In this document: one piece after another, positions 13,664-25,735 of the stretch
Numbering within the stretch: position 1 is the stretch's first letter
How the letters are laid out: each line of letters opens with the position of its first letter
Source: Apostichopus japonicus
Taxonomy: Eukaryota > Echinodermata > Holothuroidea > Aspidochirotida > Stichopodidae
Assembly: GCF_037975245.1 (NCBI RefSeq)
Contig: NC_092575.1
Location: forward strand, 15,792,310 to 15,856,309
Direction of reading: 5' to 3'
Length of the DNA stretch: 64,000 nt
Notes under the pieces: model-generated
Databases searched by the model: none
What the model was told of the DNA's origin: nothing
The model's input: the letters and a program-made list of their open reading frames with translations, nothing else
Program-made: the position numbers and the translations under genes

Positions 13664-13780
13664 CCAAAGATCCTTGTGCTAGTGATACACCTTGTCAAAA
13701 TGGAGGCACTTGCAACAACTACTACAACAGCTACACTTGTACTTGCCCTGAGAGGTTCTTTGGAGCAAACTGTGAGATCG
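13664..13780 (+). CDS. Exon 6: EGF-like domain 6
   Basis: 39 codons, phase 1-1, from cacctgcag to gtatgt. CASDTPC, CQNGGTC and [12 protein letters not shown] give six cysteines; no calcium-binding start. It is the last EGF before D1. The next intron (536 bases) ends in a run of about 24 T at the acceptor. Confidence 0.93.
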
Positions 13781-14316
13781 GTATGTATATAAATGCTTGC
13801 TTTTGGTCAATTAATCAATTCTGAATATATTATCAGCATATATTATCTGTTTTCCATTGATATTTTCTGAATAATTCTCAACCAGTAAAAGAATATTCTT
13901 CAAAAATATCTACTGCTTGCAAGCTGAGCACTATTATAATGTCCAAGTTGTAAAATGTTGCCTGATTGGGCACAATGAACCAGTGTGAAGGCAGCTGCAT
14001 TGCTGGCCTAGATAGTTTACTGTATCTCTTCAATATTGTTTTGTTTTTCTTGCTTACTATTCCAAGGCTGTTGGCTCAAATCTTGCAGTGGACCTGAATT
14101 TAGGAATTTTTTAACAGATACGTATTTCACAATCAGGTTTTTTCTATAAGCATTGGACAGGCAGGGTTAACATGACCAACGTCTGAAAGCAAACCTTGAG
14201 TTTAATGTTTAGTGAAGGAGGAGGGATCTTGGTAGTATTCAAGTAATTGTTACAGTGCTCTGTATGGATAATATTTTATGAATGATTTGCATTTTTTTTT
14301 TTTTTTTTTTTTTCAG

Positions 14317-14525
14317 AGGGTGGTATATGTTACCTCTCTGGGGATTCCAACTTTCTGACATTTGACCAGGTCGCATACAAATTTCAAGGGGACTGCGAAT
14401 ACATCTTTGTCCGAGATGGATGCTCAGGTTCTGCGCAGACATTGGATATCCGAGTCCTTACCAGTACTAACGACTACGGAGCGACATATCCAGTACAGAT
14501 AAACATCTACTCCTCCAGCGGTATG
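14317..14525 (+). CDS. Exon 7: D1 vWD, N-terminal part
   Basis: Phase 1 to 0, about 70 codons. It begins EGGICYLSGDSNFLTFDQ and continues YKFQGDCEYIFV, the standard vWD beta-strand start. The usual GDPHY is replaced by GDSNF, so the D/P bond that self-cleaves in some vWD domains is absent. The acceptor follows an uninterrupted T tract. The donor is gtaaga after GGTATG. In D3-D7 this exon and the next are a single exon. The 736-base intron shows nothing notable. Confidence 0.9.
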
Positions 14526-15261
14526 GTAAGAAGAAACATCTGATATTAGACTCCTAAACTGCAATATAAGAGGAAGACAGATCTTCTGGGATACCACAAA
14601 ATCTCTCCCAAGGTTGTATGGAGACAAAAGTGGCATTCAATGAAAATTTTCTTCACAAAGAAAAATATATGTCTTTTGTTCTTTCTTTGTTTGTTTGTTT
14701 GTTTTCTCAGTATTGTCTGGTTCTGCATCCTCATTGGTACTTCAGTTGATAAAGTTTGAATGTAAATGTGATGATACTGTAATAGGTTTACCACTCATTT
14801 TGTAGCTTCGTTAAATATTTTCTTGTTGTTGGGCTGACTACAACCACTATATTTGTAGAGCGTATGTTATGGCAAAAAGAAAACAATGGGTCTCTGAGCC
14901 TGGTACAATATGAAAAGAAGTTAGACAAAAATTAATGAAGGTTTTGTCAATAATTAGATCTTTGTAATATGAATCTGAATGTTGGACTATCAATTTGTAA
15001 TTTTGTTTGCAGCTATTTGTCAGGAATGTCTGTGCCATTTGAGAAGCAAAGAAATGCTTTTGATCCAATTTGTTTGGTATTTCCACATGATATAGAAGTA
15101 CGTAGCTTTTATGGTTGTTCAAATGGTGCCATGAAATCAAGATACGCTTGTTCAGTTATATGAGACCGAAAGGCATTAATATTCATTAAAAGTAGCTTCT
15201 TGCAACGGATGATAAATTTACTCACTTGATTTCCGATATTCATCCACATGTTTCTTCTCAG

Positions 15262-15366
15262 CTCACACTTGGCAGCGATCTTCAGGTTTATCTGAACGGA
15301 CGCAACGTAAAACTTCCAAGCCGACCTCTGGATAATCTGGTCGTACAACTGTCAGGTCTATTTGTG
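15262..15366 (+). CDS. Exon 8: D1 vWD, middle part
   Basis: 35 codons, phase 0-0, from tcttctcag to gtgagt. LTLGSDLQVYLNGRNVKLP followed by VVQLSGLFV matches the V-x-V-N-G and L-P strands of vWD. The D2 equivalent (exon 18) has exactly the same length. The following 1,541-base intron has an antisense AT-rich open frame (16168-16563) that I reject. Confidence 0.88.
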
Positions 15367-16907
15367 GTGAGTAAACTTTTTGTTTCAAGAAAACAAAGGC
15401 TGGGAATTGAAAGATGTATTTACATCTTAAATAAAACAGTATGAAACATTACCATAGAAACTACAAAATGGTTCTGGGTAATCACTGAATTTTGCTAATA
15501 ACTTGAACCATTGGTTGTGGGAGCATCTTTAGCAATATATGAAGACAAAAGCAGCAGAAGAGGGTTGAATCTGGGGAGCAAAAGAAGGTGGGACATAAAA
15601 CTTGTATTCAAGGCTGCAAATTTCCAAAACCCCTAAAAATGTCTCCCCTGTCCCCCAATTGACATAGACCCTATGTGCATTCTGATCAAAGCTTTCCATT
15701 CTTCAAATAAGTTGCAACACAAGGACACGTTGAAAATGCTTATATTTATATATAAATTACCAACAAAAGGGCACTATCTAAGTTACAACTTTCTTAATTT
15801 CTCAACAAAAAGTAAGTTTCAAGTAGAAAATGGGTAATTTTCATTATACCAAAAGATATCCATTAACACTTCTAATTGATGAAATGAGGCACTTTAATTT
15901 TTTTATATAACTGGGGAAGGGGGGCATGTAACCCTTCTTTCTGTCCCTTGGCTCTGCTACTACTGTATAAAGATGGGATAGTATCGTAGGACTACCTCTC
16001 TATAGCATTTTATTTTATATTAGTGGTTTAAAAAGAATAATGCCAACAAAGAAACAAACTCTTGTCTTTATAAGTACAGTTTACCTTTGTTTCCTAAAAA
16101 AATATTTCATTCATTTATTCTTTGGGTCTCTCTCTTGTTTCATTCTATGCAATAAGATGCTAAGTCTTTACTTAACTAGCCCAAGACAGAATCTGCCATC
16201 ATTAAAATTTAAATAGGTATGAAAAAGATGGGTTGAATATTTTAATTGAAAAAACTGTGTTGGATATGTAATATAGACTTGTGTAGTATAAGTATATGAT
16301 TTTCTTGTTTCTTTTTTCTTCTCCAAGTATTTTTCTATACCCAGTGTGGATAAATATTCATACATATAAATCCATGATAACTTACTATATTGACTATCAA
16401 GAACTATCGACAGGAGTGTTTTGTGCACTAAGGCACGTTTGTGTGCCATTGTGCATGTACTTATCTGGTTAATAATCATCTCTATTACTGGAGATAACAT
16501 GAACAAACAGTAAGTGATTAGACTGACTGGTATCAACTCGTAAAAAAAAAAGTTGAATATCATAAAACTGAAACAGTAGTATATATGTTGCAGTGACTCC
16601 TCGGCATAGAAGGTAAAACCAACTTATGGAGAACCTAATCGAGTCATTCGTGAATCGATAATAAGGAAATGGTAAAGTGAGGAAGGAAGGGTGTGAGAAG
16701 AGAGGAATTTCTTTGCCAGGTACCTAAATGACCTACACACTCATGATTATCCATGAATGATAATGTACATATGCAAATGGCGGAAAATGGTACTTTTTCC
16801 AAGATATTCATTAAAAAAAAATCAACAAACAAGTTGATACTTTACTTTCCATTTATGAAGTGACATGATCTTCTCAAAGAGCTGTCCTGCCTATTATTTA
16901 CTTACAG

Positions 16908-17075
16908 GAAGTATCGTATGAAAGTGCCGATTCCAGCTTCCTTCTTAAATGGGACGGTCAAAGCAACGGAGAGGTTCGATTGTCCATGGATCCTTTCAGC
17001 GGGGAGGTGTGTGGTCTCTGTGGTAACTTCAATAGCAACGGTACTGATGAATTTATCGACCCCAACGGTCAATTG
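16908..17075 (+). CDS. Exon 9: D1 vWD, CGLCG part
   Basis: 56 codons, phase 0-0. LLKWDGQSNGEVRLSM leads to EVCGLCGNFNSNGTDEF, the conserved vWD CGLCGN motif followed by the acidic N/D-rich calcium-site-like segment. The donor is gtaaga. The 870-base intron shows nothing notable. Confidence 0.94.
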
Positions 17076-17945
17076 GTAAGACAATTATTACCTGTGTTCA
17101 CTTGCGATCATTGCGTACAAGAAGCACTTTAGTCGCCTATCCAATCACATATCATCAGAACGCTCAACCCTATTTGCATGTTATAGTACAGTGTGCGATA
17201 TAATTTCATTCCTTGATGGTTGCAGAGTGGTTAACTCTTAATGAAACTCATTTCAATCCTTGAACTTTACTGATGAGTCTGTCGACAAGGAGGAAAGGGT
17301 GGCGAGTACTAAACGATCTCATGGATCCTCATGGACAGCACTCAAACTCATCAGTGCTCAAGTCTTTGGTAACTCTTAGTATCAAGGTGCACCTGCAAGC
17401 TTGTTTAATTACTCTGACCAACAATCTTTCTTTACTTTGGGCATATGTCATTAAATTTGTTTTATAATAGTTTTCCTTCAAATTACATGTTTCGGAGATA
17501 TTTTGGTTTCTTCTTGTTAATTTTTTTCCCTTTTTTTGTGCTACAATTATTAACATTTATCTTTCTCAGTCTATACTCTGATTTACAGTAAACAGCGGAC
17601 TTGTAGTACGAATACGACAGATTAAGTCATATCTGTTAAAACTGTACAGTTTCAGTCATCAAATCCCCCCTCCTGCACACTACGCGACTGCCAATCGTGA
17701 GAAGCCAATATGAACAGTTTCCCTGGCTGAAGCTGATGCTACTTAAGACTGGCAAACTCATGATGAAGTCGTAGTCTTAAGCCCAGGTACCCTACCTGAC
17801 TAGCCATAATTTTCCACAAAAATACAGCTGAGTTGTGTGGTGTCGTGATCAGTTGTGTAACGTGTGGCGGGCTTAAGAACAACGGTCAGATTTATGACAC
17901 ACCACATGTCTGGTAAACAGTACATCTTTTTAATTGGTTAATTAG

Positions 17946-18087
17946 GTGGAGGATGTACAAGACTTTGGCCACAGCTGGCGCTCGACTTCAACTTGTCCGA
18001 GAAAAGATCCCTTGGTTCCTTGCGATGAATCTTCTACCATTGCCAACTTGTCCTCAATTTACTGCGACATTATCACTCAGAACCCTG
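17946..18087 (+). CDS. Exon 10: D1 vWD to C8 linker
   Basis: Phase 0 to 1, 142 bases against 148 in the other six modules. DFGHSWR matches the F-G-x-S-W signature closing the vWD region. PCDESST and YCDII supply the first two cysteines of C8. The 658-base intron shows only a G run. Confidence 0.9.
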
Positions 18088-18745
18088 GTGAGTAAAACTT
18101 TCATTTAAAACATGAAAGCTGCGAACATGTCAACGACCCATGAAAGCTGAGCTTCGTTAGACCACGATTGTATCGTTGACCCCTCCTACCTAGCTGTGTA
18201 CATGTTGAATTTAAAACTATACACAGTTTATGCACTTCCATCAGAACTAAAACTATGGTGGAGCGGGGGGGGGGGGATTGAGTTCCACAACCAAATGGTT
18301 GTAGAGATTAACTCTTAAAGGAGTAATGCCAAAGGGTGAGAATTATATTTTTGTTGTTAACATTGGCATTTACAGTTTGCAACTTATGGAATAACAATAA
18401 CAATGCTTCACATTTTGTCTAAACCAGACAAAAGTTTTTGAACGAACATATCATTTTGGTATTTTTCTTCTTTTTGTGCATTTAAGGGATTTTACTTTTA
18501 TTAAATCTTTGTGACAGTCTCCCAGTTTTTGTGTCTTCACAGTGACTGATTCCTTGTTATTACTTCTTGTAAAGAAATAAATAATAACCATTACAAGATA
18601 ACCATTACACCTATTAACTATGCCAATGGTACAATCAAATGATTGTTTACCTAATGTTATCCCTAATTTTACTAATCAGGTAAACCTGACTTGTTTCATT
18701 CCAGTATAAGCCACCAGTCGTATCATTTTCTCTTGTTCTCTTCAG

Positions 18746-18931
18746 GTCCATTTTCAAGTTGTCATAACCAGTTGGACCCGACGACCTATTTCAATGCTTG
18801 TTTCTTGGATGGTTGCCAAGGCAACAATGACAAACTTGAAGAGAGGACCTGTCACCTGATTGAACTGTACGCTCAGTCTTGTCGGGATATCGGCGCCACC
18901 ATCGACTATTGGAGAAACGACACATTTTGTG
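18746..18931 (+). CDS. Exon 11: D1 C8 domain
   Basis: 62 codons, phase 1-1, from tcttcag to gtaaaa. It carries six of the eight cysteines: SSCHNQLDP, YFNACFLDGC, RTCHLIE, YAQSCRD and DTFC. The pattern Y-F-x-x-C-x-x-x-x-C is the C8 hallmark. The 1,275-base intron contains a complete-looking tRNA-derived SINE. Confidence 0.93.
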
Positions 18932-18972
18932 GTAAAAAGTTATTCCAGTATCATAATTATAATAATAATCGA

Positions 18973-19255
18973 GCAGTTATTTTTACGATGCTTAAGCAAC
19001 CACGAATGTGGGAGAAGCTCTCATGGGCTTATGGATTTAATACTTTCATGTCGAGTGGCTTCCAATTCTACATTTTAACTCAAATTTGGAATCTTTTCAA
19101 TTTAGAAAGTCGTTTCAGATGGAAAAACCGTAGATTGCTCTTTGATGAAAATCCCATCTTATTATGACCCTGCCAGGTATCGAACCCATAACCTCCCAAT
19201 TCCTGCCTCACTGCTTCTAATACCACTGCTTTATCCACTTGGCCACAGCAGTGGT
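18973..19255 (-). mobile_element. tRNA-derived SINE (family A), tRNA head on the minus strand
   Basis: The minus strand has a pol III A-box-like TGGCCAAGTGG (19235-19245) and a B box GGTTCGATACC (19176-19186) about 50 bases apart. The spacing suggests a class II tRNA (Ser or Leu type, long variable arm). The body extends to 18973 and its far end matches the fragment at 8771-8879. Confidence 0.75.
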
Positions 19256-20206
19256 GTAAACTAATTAAAATTCACATACTGAGGCACTGTGTCAATAAAG
19301 ACAAGCTGAAACTGAATATATGTGAAACAGTAGAGGTATATCTGAAATGTTTGAAACTGTGAACCATATAATATTATGTCTTGTACGGTCTGGTTGCAGC
19401 GATGCTGCACCTCCCTCAGCAATTAATTGACAATTGACACTTTACCTAACCTTTAATTTGTTTGTCTTTTCTCTACAACAGTGGAAATCTCTTTAAATCC
19501 CTATGCATTAATCATTCACCTTTTTAAAATTGATGTTTACATAGTAGATACCTTATCAATTGCTTTATTTATCTAATCGTACATCGTAATGAGACCGAAC
19601 GAATAAAATGTTAATTACCAATTTCGAGTACCTGCCAAGTAGTCAAAGAGTTGGTGGCTGTTGAAACTTTACTGTCTTACTAACTTTTATCTGGCTTGTT
19701 TATATATGCCTAGGTGTGGAGAAGGCACATTGTGGAACGGAATCTGTTTTAATAGAATAAAAACTGTGAAAGAATCAGGGTATTACTGCACATTAGATCT
19801 ACCATAATTTGCACATAACTAAACATAGTTAAAATCCATTCATTAAATTCCTTTGTTCTTCTCCACACAAAGGTTAATAAATATCACAGTTGAGTTTTAC
19901 CAAGGTTACTATTTGGCACATTGCAACCTTTATGAACTTAAACTGAACGTGAATACTTGCATAAAAAATTTCACTTTTCCCTGAAACTGAAAGTGTTTCT
20001 TACTTTAACCTCTTTTATAATAATGTTGGTCAATTTTTTTTAATGACAAGCCATGCATGATGAAGTAAAACAAAAGCCTATAAAGTAAACCAAGACAAAG
20101 CAAAACACAACATCACACCCACCCACCCACCCCCCCCCTCCAAAAAAAATCACTCTGCTCTCCTGCAACGAGTACACTGATGGCAATCATATGATATCTT
20201 CTGCAG

Positions 20207-20415
20207 AGATCACTTGTCCCGAGGGAAGAACGTACAAGTGGTGTGCATCGGGCTGTTCCCAGAACTGTGCTGACGAAGTGACAGGTACAGAGCTGGAGAA
20301 CTGTGATGAGAACTGTGTGGAGGGTTGTGAATGTACAGAGGGTCTTCTGGAAGACGGCTTGGAGTGTGTGGAAGCTGCACACTGTGGATGTTATGAAAAT
20401 GGAATCTATTATTCA
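20207..20415 (+). CDS. Exon 12: D1 TIL domain
   Basis: Phase 1 to 0. TCPEGRTYKWCASGC opens the trypsin-inhibitor-like cysteine-rich domain, followed by NCDENCVEGCECTEG, LECVEAAHCGCYENGIYY. The donor is gtatgt after TATTCA. A family feature is that TIL cysteines pack against C8; inhibitor activity is not implied. The 713-base intron shows only G-rich low complexity near 20635. Confidence 0.93.
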
Positions 20416-21128
20416 GTATGTATTTTAATGCTAATGTCAATTGAAATTTTGAAATCTCCTGATTTGTCACTTTCTTCTAGATATTTTTGATGTGATTGTG
20501 AGGAAGTGAGGGAGCTGTGTGTGCTGGCTTATGTTTAAGAGATCTGTTACTCAATACTCTTCGTCAATGTTCATTATCAGTTCAAACTTTAACCATGATA
20601 TTCATCTTTCACCCTGTCTTTGTGGGGTAAGTGGGAGGGGGGCGGGGGGAGGTGGGTGTTTCACACTGTGTTCTTCTGTAACACTTTTTGTAAATGCTTT
20701 CCAAACAAAATATGTGGCTTGATGGAAAGCTGAACATGTGGATGGAAATAGGTAAGCAGTTTAAGCAAAAGGGATACATTACCACTTACAGAGTAGGATA
20801 AAGCTTTGCACACGATGAAAGAAATTGTGTCTAATGTTAGATGTGGCTATTATGCTGTACTCTCTCGACCAGATGCTCTCACTTGGTTCCAAGATTCATC
20901 ATCTCCTCATAGTTGCAGAAGAAAACTCTTCATTTCAGCAACCATTCTTTGGTCTCATTTATTTCATTTTCAATATCATTAAATCTTTACCAACATTAAT
21001 TACTTATGGATGGCAAAAGATCACCATATTTTTCTCTATTTTATGCTTGCCTTAGCTAAGAAAGGCATAAACGTGAACTAAACCCTTACATTTGATGTTT
21101 TTTAATCAATTAATTTTTTTATTCTTAG

Positions 21129-21306
21129 GTTGATGACAATCTCTATTCTCCTGGTTGTCTGCAAGAGAAAGTTTGCTCTGGCTATAACAACATTGAATCA
21201 AGTCCTCTTAACTGTGACGAGAATGCAATATGCGGTGTTAACAGTGAAGCTGTCCATGGCTGCTATTGTAGCCCTGGCTATGATGGAGATGGCAAGACAT
21301 GCACTG
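21129..21306 (+). CDS. Exon 13: D1 TILa-like segment plus EGF
   Basis: Phase 0 to 1, 178 bases, as in D2 (D3-D6 have 175). LYSPGCLQEKVCSGYNN is a degenerate TILa/VWC-like part with fewer cysteines than D3-D6. NCDENAIC, HGCYCSPGYDGDGKTC is an EGF. The 951-base intron that follows shows nothing notable beyond AT-rich sequence. Confidence 0.88.
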
Positions 21307-22257
21307 GTATATATTAATTAGTCCTTATTAATTAATCTTCAATAAAAAACTCAGAACATTTAAGTTTAAGTTAATCAAATTTAAAGAAAATCTTACTCAT
21401 TAATTAAAAGCTGCAGCAGCAGAAGAAAACATGATTTGAAATATCAAACAATAGAGATTATCTCAGTAGATTAGCAATGCCCATTGTGTGAAACTGCATG
21501 GCACAAAAGACTGTGCCCTATGATTGCAGCATGGCTGTAACAATGCATCAACCCTCTCTGCATCCAGTTTTTGTCAAAGTGCCTAGTATTTCCTAATGAC
21601 AACCAATCGTCTATTCACGTAATGCTACCAGGAGAGTTTGGGATGCTGGTTAACTTAGGGCCGGTGTTATTTCTAAGCCTATTAAACCTAGAGTATTCAA
21701 CTGAAAACAGTTTTTGGCAATTAAGCACTGCTATATAGATTATACCAATCAATTCTAGTGTAAGAATGGAAATTGTTTCCGCAGAATTGTGTTTATTATG
21801 GAAACGGTTTCAATGACCTTGGAAATGTCATGAAGGATTCTAGGAAATACTTTACCCCAGACAGTGTCCTCCAAAACTTCAGCTTGCCTATTACAGATAT
21901 TAGCTAGCCTCTAATCTTTTGTGTATTCTTTGTTTAAAACTATTTTACTATTTACATATTTCTGAATTTGTTTTGGACTATATGTGTTTAGGACTTTATT
22001 TATGATCGTTTAGTACAAGTGTTTTTTTTAAATTGTTGCTTTAGGCTTTTACAATTTAAGCCTTATTGGTTCTATATATTTATTATTTAGGTTTTTGTTG
22101 CTATTTGTTTTTAGGTTTTACATTTGTAAATTGCTTTGAGCAGCTTTGCTGATTATGGGCTATATTAATATTACTTATTATTATTATTATCGATCCTTAA
22201 CTTGAGTGTTGTCATATTACCTATCCACAACACCCATTTTGTCTATCTTTATCCCAG

Positions 22258-22479
22258 ATATTGACGAGTGTCTGGCAGAGCCATGTGCCAATGGTACCTG
22301 TAACAATCTAATCAATGACTTCAGCTGTAGTTGCTTTGAGGGTTGGGACGGCCCCATCTGCGATGAGTACATCGGATGCGAGAGCGACCCTTGTCAAAAT
22401 GGCGGAAGCTGTACGCAGGGTGGATGGTACCTCATCTGTAACTGCGTCTTCCCATACAATGGAACCTTTTGTGAAATCA
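22258..22479 (+). CDS. Exon 14: EGF domains 7 and 8 in one exon
   Basis: 74 codons, phase 1-1. The first EGF starts DIDEC and has CNNLINDFSCSC (calcium-binding and hydroxylation signature). The second has CESDPC (C-x-S-x-P-C, O-glucose type) and CQNGGSC (O-fucose type). It ends on an A as the first base of a split codon (A|gtaagt). Exon 24 has the same two-EGF form. Confidence 0.93.
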
Positions 22480-22657
22480 GTAAGTAATAATCTAATATTA
22501 TCTCCACCTTTGCAATTGATTTCATCATCATTTCATTATATCCAATGACCAAAGATCGATTGTGAGAGATGTTTCTGTTTTAGACATGGGAAAGGAGAAG
22601 TTTAGAACTAACATGATCAAAAGAGTGGGTGGGGGATGGGGGGGGATCAGGTTTCAC

Positions 22658-23020
22658 CAGTGGCGTAGGAAGGTACTTTTGAGTGGGGGGGCTGAAGACT
22701 GATGGCCGGCCTGGGGGAGGGGTCTAAGGGGAGGGGGTGTCCCCCTCCCCTTTGGATTTTTTTGCATTTCCAGGTGGCCTCAGATGCAATTTGGTGCAAT
22801 ATAGCACACTTCAACACCCACTCCATTTCGTGAACTTAATTTTGTATTTTCACCTGGCCTTAGATGCAATTTGGTGCTCCAAATGAGATTTTTTCTCATT
22901 TGGAAATGAAAAAGGGGTTTTCTGACTTGCGAACCGGGGGGGCGGAATGATACTTCCGCCCCTCCACATTTTTCACTGGGGGGGCTGGCGCCCCCCAGCC
23001 CCCCGGTTCCTACGCCCTTG
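22658..23020. mobile_element. hAT-type MITE with 8-base target site duplication
   Basis: 363 bases with terminal inverted repeats CAGTGGCGTAGGAA and, read inward from the other end, CAAGGGCGTAGGAA (12 of 14 match). It is flanked by perfect direct repeats ggtttcac (22650-22657 and 23021-23028). Eight-base duplications and CA-G termini are typical of hAT elements. No transposase frame, so non-autonomous. It lies in intron 14. Confidence 0.85.
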
Positions 23021-23258
23021 GGTTTCACACTACACAGCCAAACTTGTTTCTCAGTGTTTCCTTTTCTTGCAGAAACAAGTCTTGAGCAAGGGACGATATA
23101 GATTATTATGGATCTGATTACTTATCATTGTTACGATTCATACTGTTAAAGCTTAGGTGAAAGATTGTACATCGTACATCAAGATTTAAATATGGTTTCA
23201 TCTTCTTGTTCATCTTTATCATCACCTTACTAAGATATTATCGTTGTTGTTTCTGCAG

Positions 23259-23378
23259 ACAACGACCCTTGTGCTGATGGCAATTCTGTTTGTCAGAATG
23301 GAGCAACATGCAGTAGTGATGGCTTGGAGTATAACTGCACCTGTGCCTATGGCTTTACAGGCAAAAACTGTGAAACTG
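23259..23378 (+). CDS. Exon 15: EGF-like domain 9
   Basis: 40 codons, phase 1-1, from ttctgcag to gtgagt. Starts NNDPC (the first N codon is split across the intron). CQNGATC is an O-fucose-type site; it ends YGFTGKNC. A two-residue-longer C1-C2 stretch distinguishes it from the 38-codon EGFs. Confidence 0.92.
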
Positions 23379-23944
23379 GTGAGTAAATATTCTTTTGTTG
23401 TAGGGTCAAGTCGTGGACAAGGCACAGTAGGAACTGTTTGACTTGTTCTACCCACTCAAGTTTGTTAGTTAAAGGGTGAAACTTTTATATGTCAAATGAT
23501 GCATTGTGAGGTATACCATAAGTTAGGTCTATAAGGAAGGTGGTCTAAATGCAAAGTTGTGCTAATAACTACTTTTGAATATTTGTCTGAAGTTGAAAGT
23601 GAGAGGAGGTGAAGGAGGGAGGGGTCCTTCCATCCCCACTGTTTCTCTGCCTGCCCATATGTTCCCATATTTTTCATATTTTATGACTTTAATGAGAGTT
23701 ATCTAACTTCCAATTACCATGATTGATATTATTGTCAGTTTTGTTATGTACATTTAGTTTTTTCTTTCTTTACTTTGTTTTGTTATTTTATATCTTTGTC
23801 TTTAGGGTTACTAGCTTAGATAAACATTTTATGTTTTTTTCTAGTATCCTGTATATACCATTACTGCACTGTTTTTGTATGTCTATGTATATGCGAAATA
23901 TATTTAACTGAACTGAACTAATATGTATTGTTGTTTTTCACCAG

Positions 23945-24058
23945 AAATCAACCCTTGCAGTCAAGATCCTTGTCAGAATGGAGGAACCTGCATCAACCAG
24001 ATTGACACATACGAATGTCAGTGCGGAGAATCATTTATGGGCAGGAATTGTGAAATTG
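23945..24058 (+). CDS. Exon 16: EGF-like domain 10
   Basis: 38 codons, phase 1-1, from tttcaccag to gtaaat. Starts EINPC, with CQNGGTC and CINQIDTYECQC (hydroxylation signature). It is the last EGF before D2. The 545-base intron after it shows nothing notable. Confidence 0.93.
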
Positions 24059-24603
24059 GTAAATATCATTTGATTTAAAACGGTGAAAATGAGAAATAAA
24101 AACTTTAATTATTCAAATTACTAAATCTCTTCACTGTGTTTGTACAGACCACATTTGTATAATGACTTTCTCCTTTGGACATATGTTACTTGTATAGCAA
24201 GATGAAACAGACATGTTTCTTTGTGAAATACTGTAGGCTTGTCCATATGGCAGAAAACATGGGGTGACTTTGTCTTGACCTCTCGAACTTGTTAAGGTTG
24301 TTGAGAAAACACATCCCTACCTCAGATAAGAGAACTGAAATAGGAGCTTCTTTCTTCTTCTTTTTCTTTTAAGAAACCTCTCTTGTACAAATTTTTTTAA
24401 ATTCTTTTTCTTTTTCACTTGATTGAGGACTAAAAGGAAAATATGCCTGACAAGTAGAGTTCCTAAAATTTCAAGGAAGTACTAACGTACTGTCAAGAAT
24501 GTTTTGCCTAAAAAGTGCCTCTGAATTGTGATTTTGTAGCTACTTTTTAAAAGAACACAGCCAATTTTCCATCACGATATTTTCTCCTGCCTTTCGGTGA
24601 CAG

Positions 24604-24806
24604 AGTATGGACTCTGTGTAGCCAGTGGAGATCCGCACTACAAGACGTATGACGGCTTATGGCATGACTTCCAGGGAAACTGCAGATACATTCTCACCCA
24701 AGATTGCGATGAATCCGTCTTCTCCATCGAAGTCGACAACGAAAAGCGATCTCCGACTGCGTCTGTCTCTTTCACTTCTGAAGTAGTCGTGAAAACAAAC
24801 ACTCAT
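24604..24806 (+). CDS. Exon 17: D2 vWD, N-terminal part
   Basis: Phase 1 to 0. [17 protein letters not shown] carries an intact GDPHY, followed by [16 protein letters not shown] and [10 protein letters not shown]. As in D1 it lacks the tryptophan found before GDPH in D3-D7 (SGDPH versus WGDPH). It stops where the D1 exon 7 stops. The 929-base intron shows nothing notable. Confidence 0.92.
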
Positions 24807-25735
24807 GTAAGTGACATATCTTATTAAGGGATCTTTACTTCCTTCTTTCTGAATAACTGGGTTGAACTACATGTTGTTAACCTATTGCTTCTGTCTGCAT
24901 TACTCTTATAAAGTAGTTGCATGAGAAAAAATGTAGGTATCAAAATGTGTCCCAACTGACTTGTTCTTTCTACTCGGTCTTTGCATATGAACAGATTTAC
25001 ATGCTAGAATCAATGGCTTGTCTTGTTTAATACTCCTTTAGTTGAATGTTTTAGCCAAGAATAACATATTCCCATATCATTTATGTCATTATTTTTCTAT
25101 ACAAACACTGACTCTACAATTGACGATCACAGACTGGACTTTGTTTTATAGTCCATGGATGCAAGTCAAAAGTGTGATGGACATAATCAATTCACCATAC
25201 AATCTACAAGAAAGCAAGTGTCGTATCATTCTGAATGAAGAAATATGAATGTCGCTAAATGTGAAATTCATTGTCACCATTTGGTTACAGCAACTACAAA
25301 ATTGCATCGTTATTGTCAGTGCAAAATAATACACATTGTTGTAATTTTATGTTAGCTAGACCCCAGAGATAAGGCATTTGTTGTAAAGTTGCCAGAGAGA
25401 AACGAAATCTCACTTTATAACTACATGTAGATTGAGCACTGTACATGGTAAAACGGTAGAATGCTCCATTCTAAGGCCTGCCTCTATCAGTTCAATTTCG
25501 GGGATTTTTGTTCTAGAGCTGAATTGATATCTTTCATGGGATTGATCTGGCCTGCAGGCCACCCACTGAGATCCCTTTATCTACCAGGACTATTTTCTGT
25601 CATATCTATTTGCCTTCCCTTATGTCACGGTTGCCATTTGCCTTGTTTTGCTCTTGTCATACTTGGAAAATTCAATTAGATTTCTATGTGAGAAGGAACA
25701 TATTCATTTGAATTATTCTGTTTTCCCTCTTTCAG

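Noticed and set aside
16168-16563. 131-codon antisense frame in intron 8
   Set aside because: Longest minus frame of its area but very rich in Y, F, L, K and I as expected from AT-rich DNA; no domain and no splice context.
19170-19255. Functional tRNA gene on the minus strand
   Set aside because: A and B boxes are present, but the sequence continues into a repeat body with a second copy in the window, so it is a SINE head rather than a tRNA gene.
23071-23100. Possible extra EGF exon after ttcttgcag (agaaacaagtcttgag)
   Set aside because: No cysteine pattern and an early stop; exon 14 joins exon 15 in frame without it.
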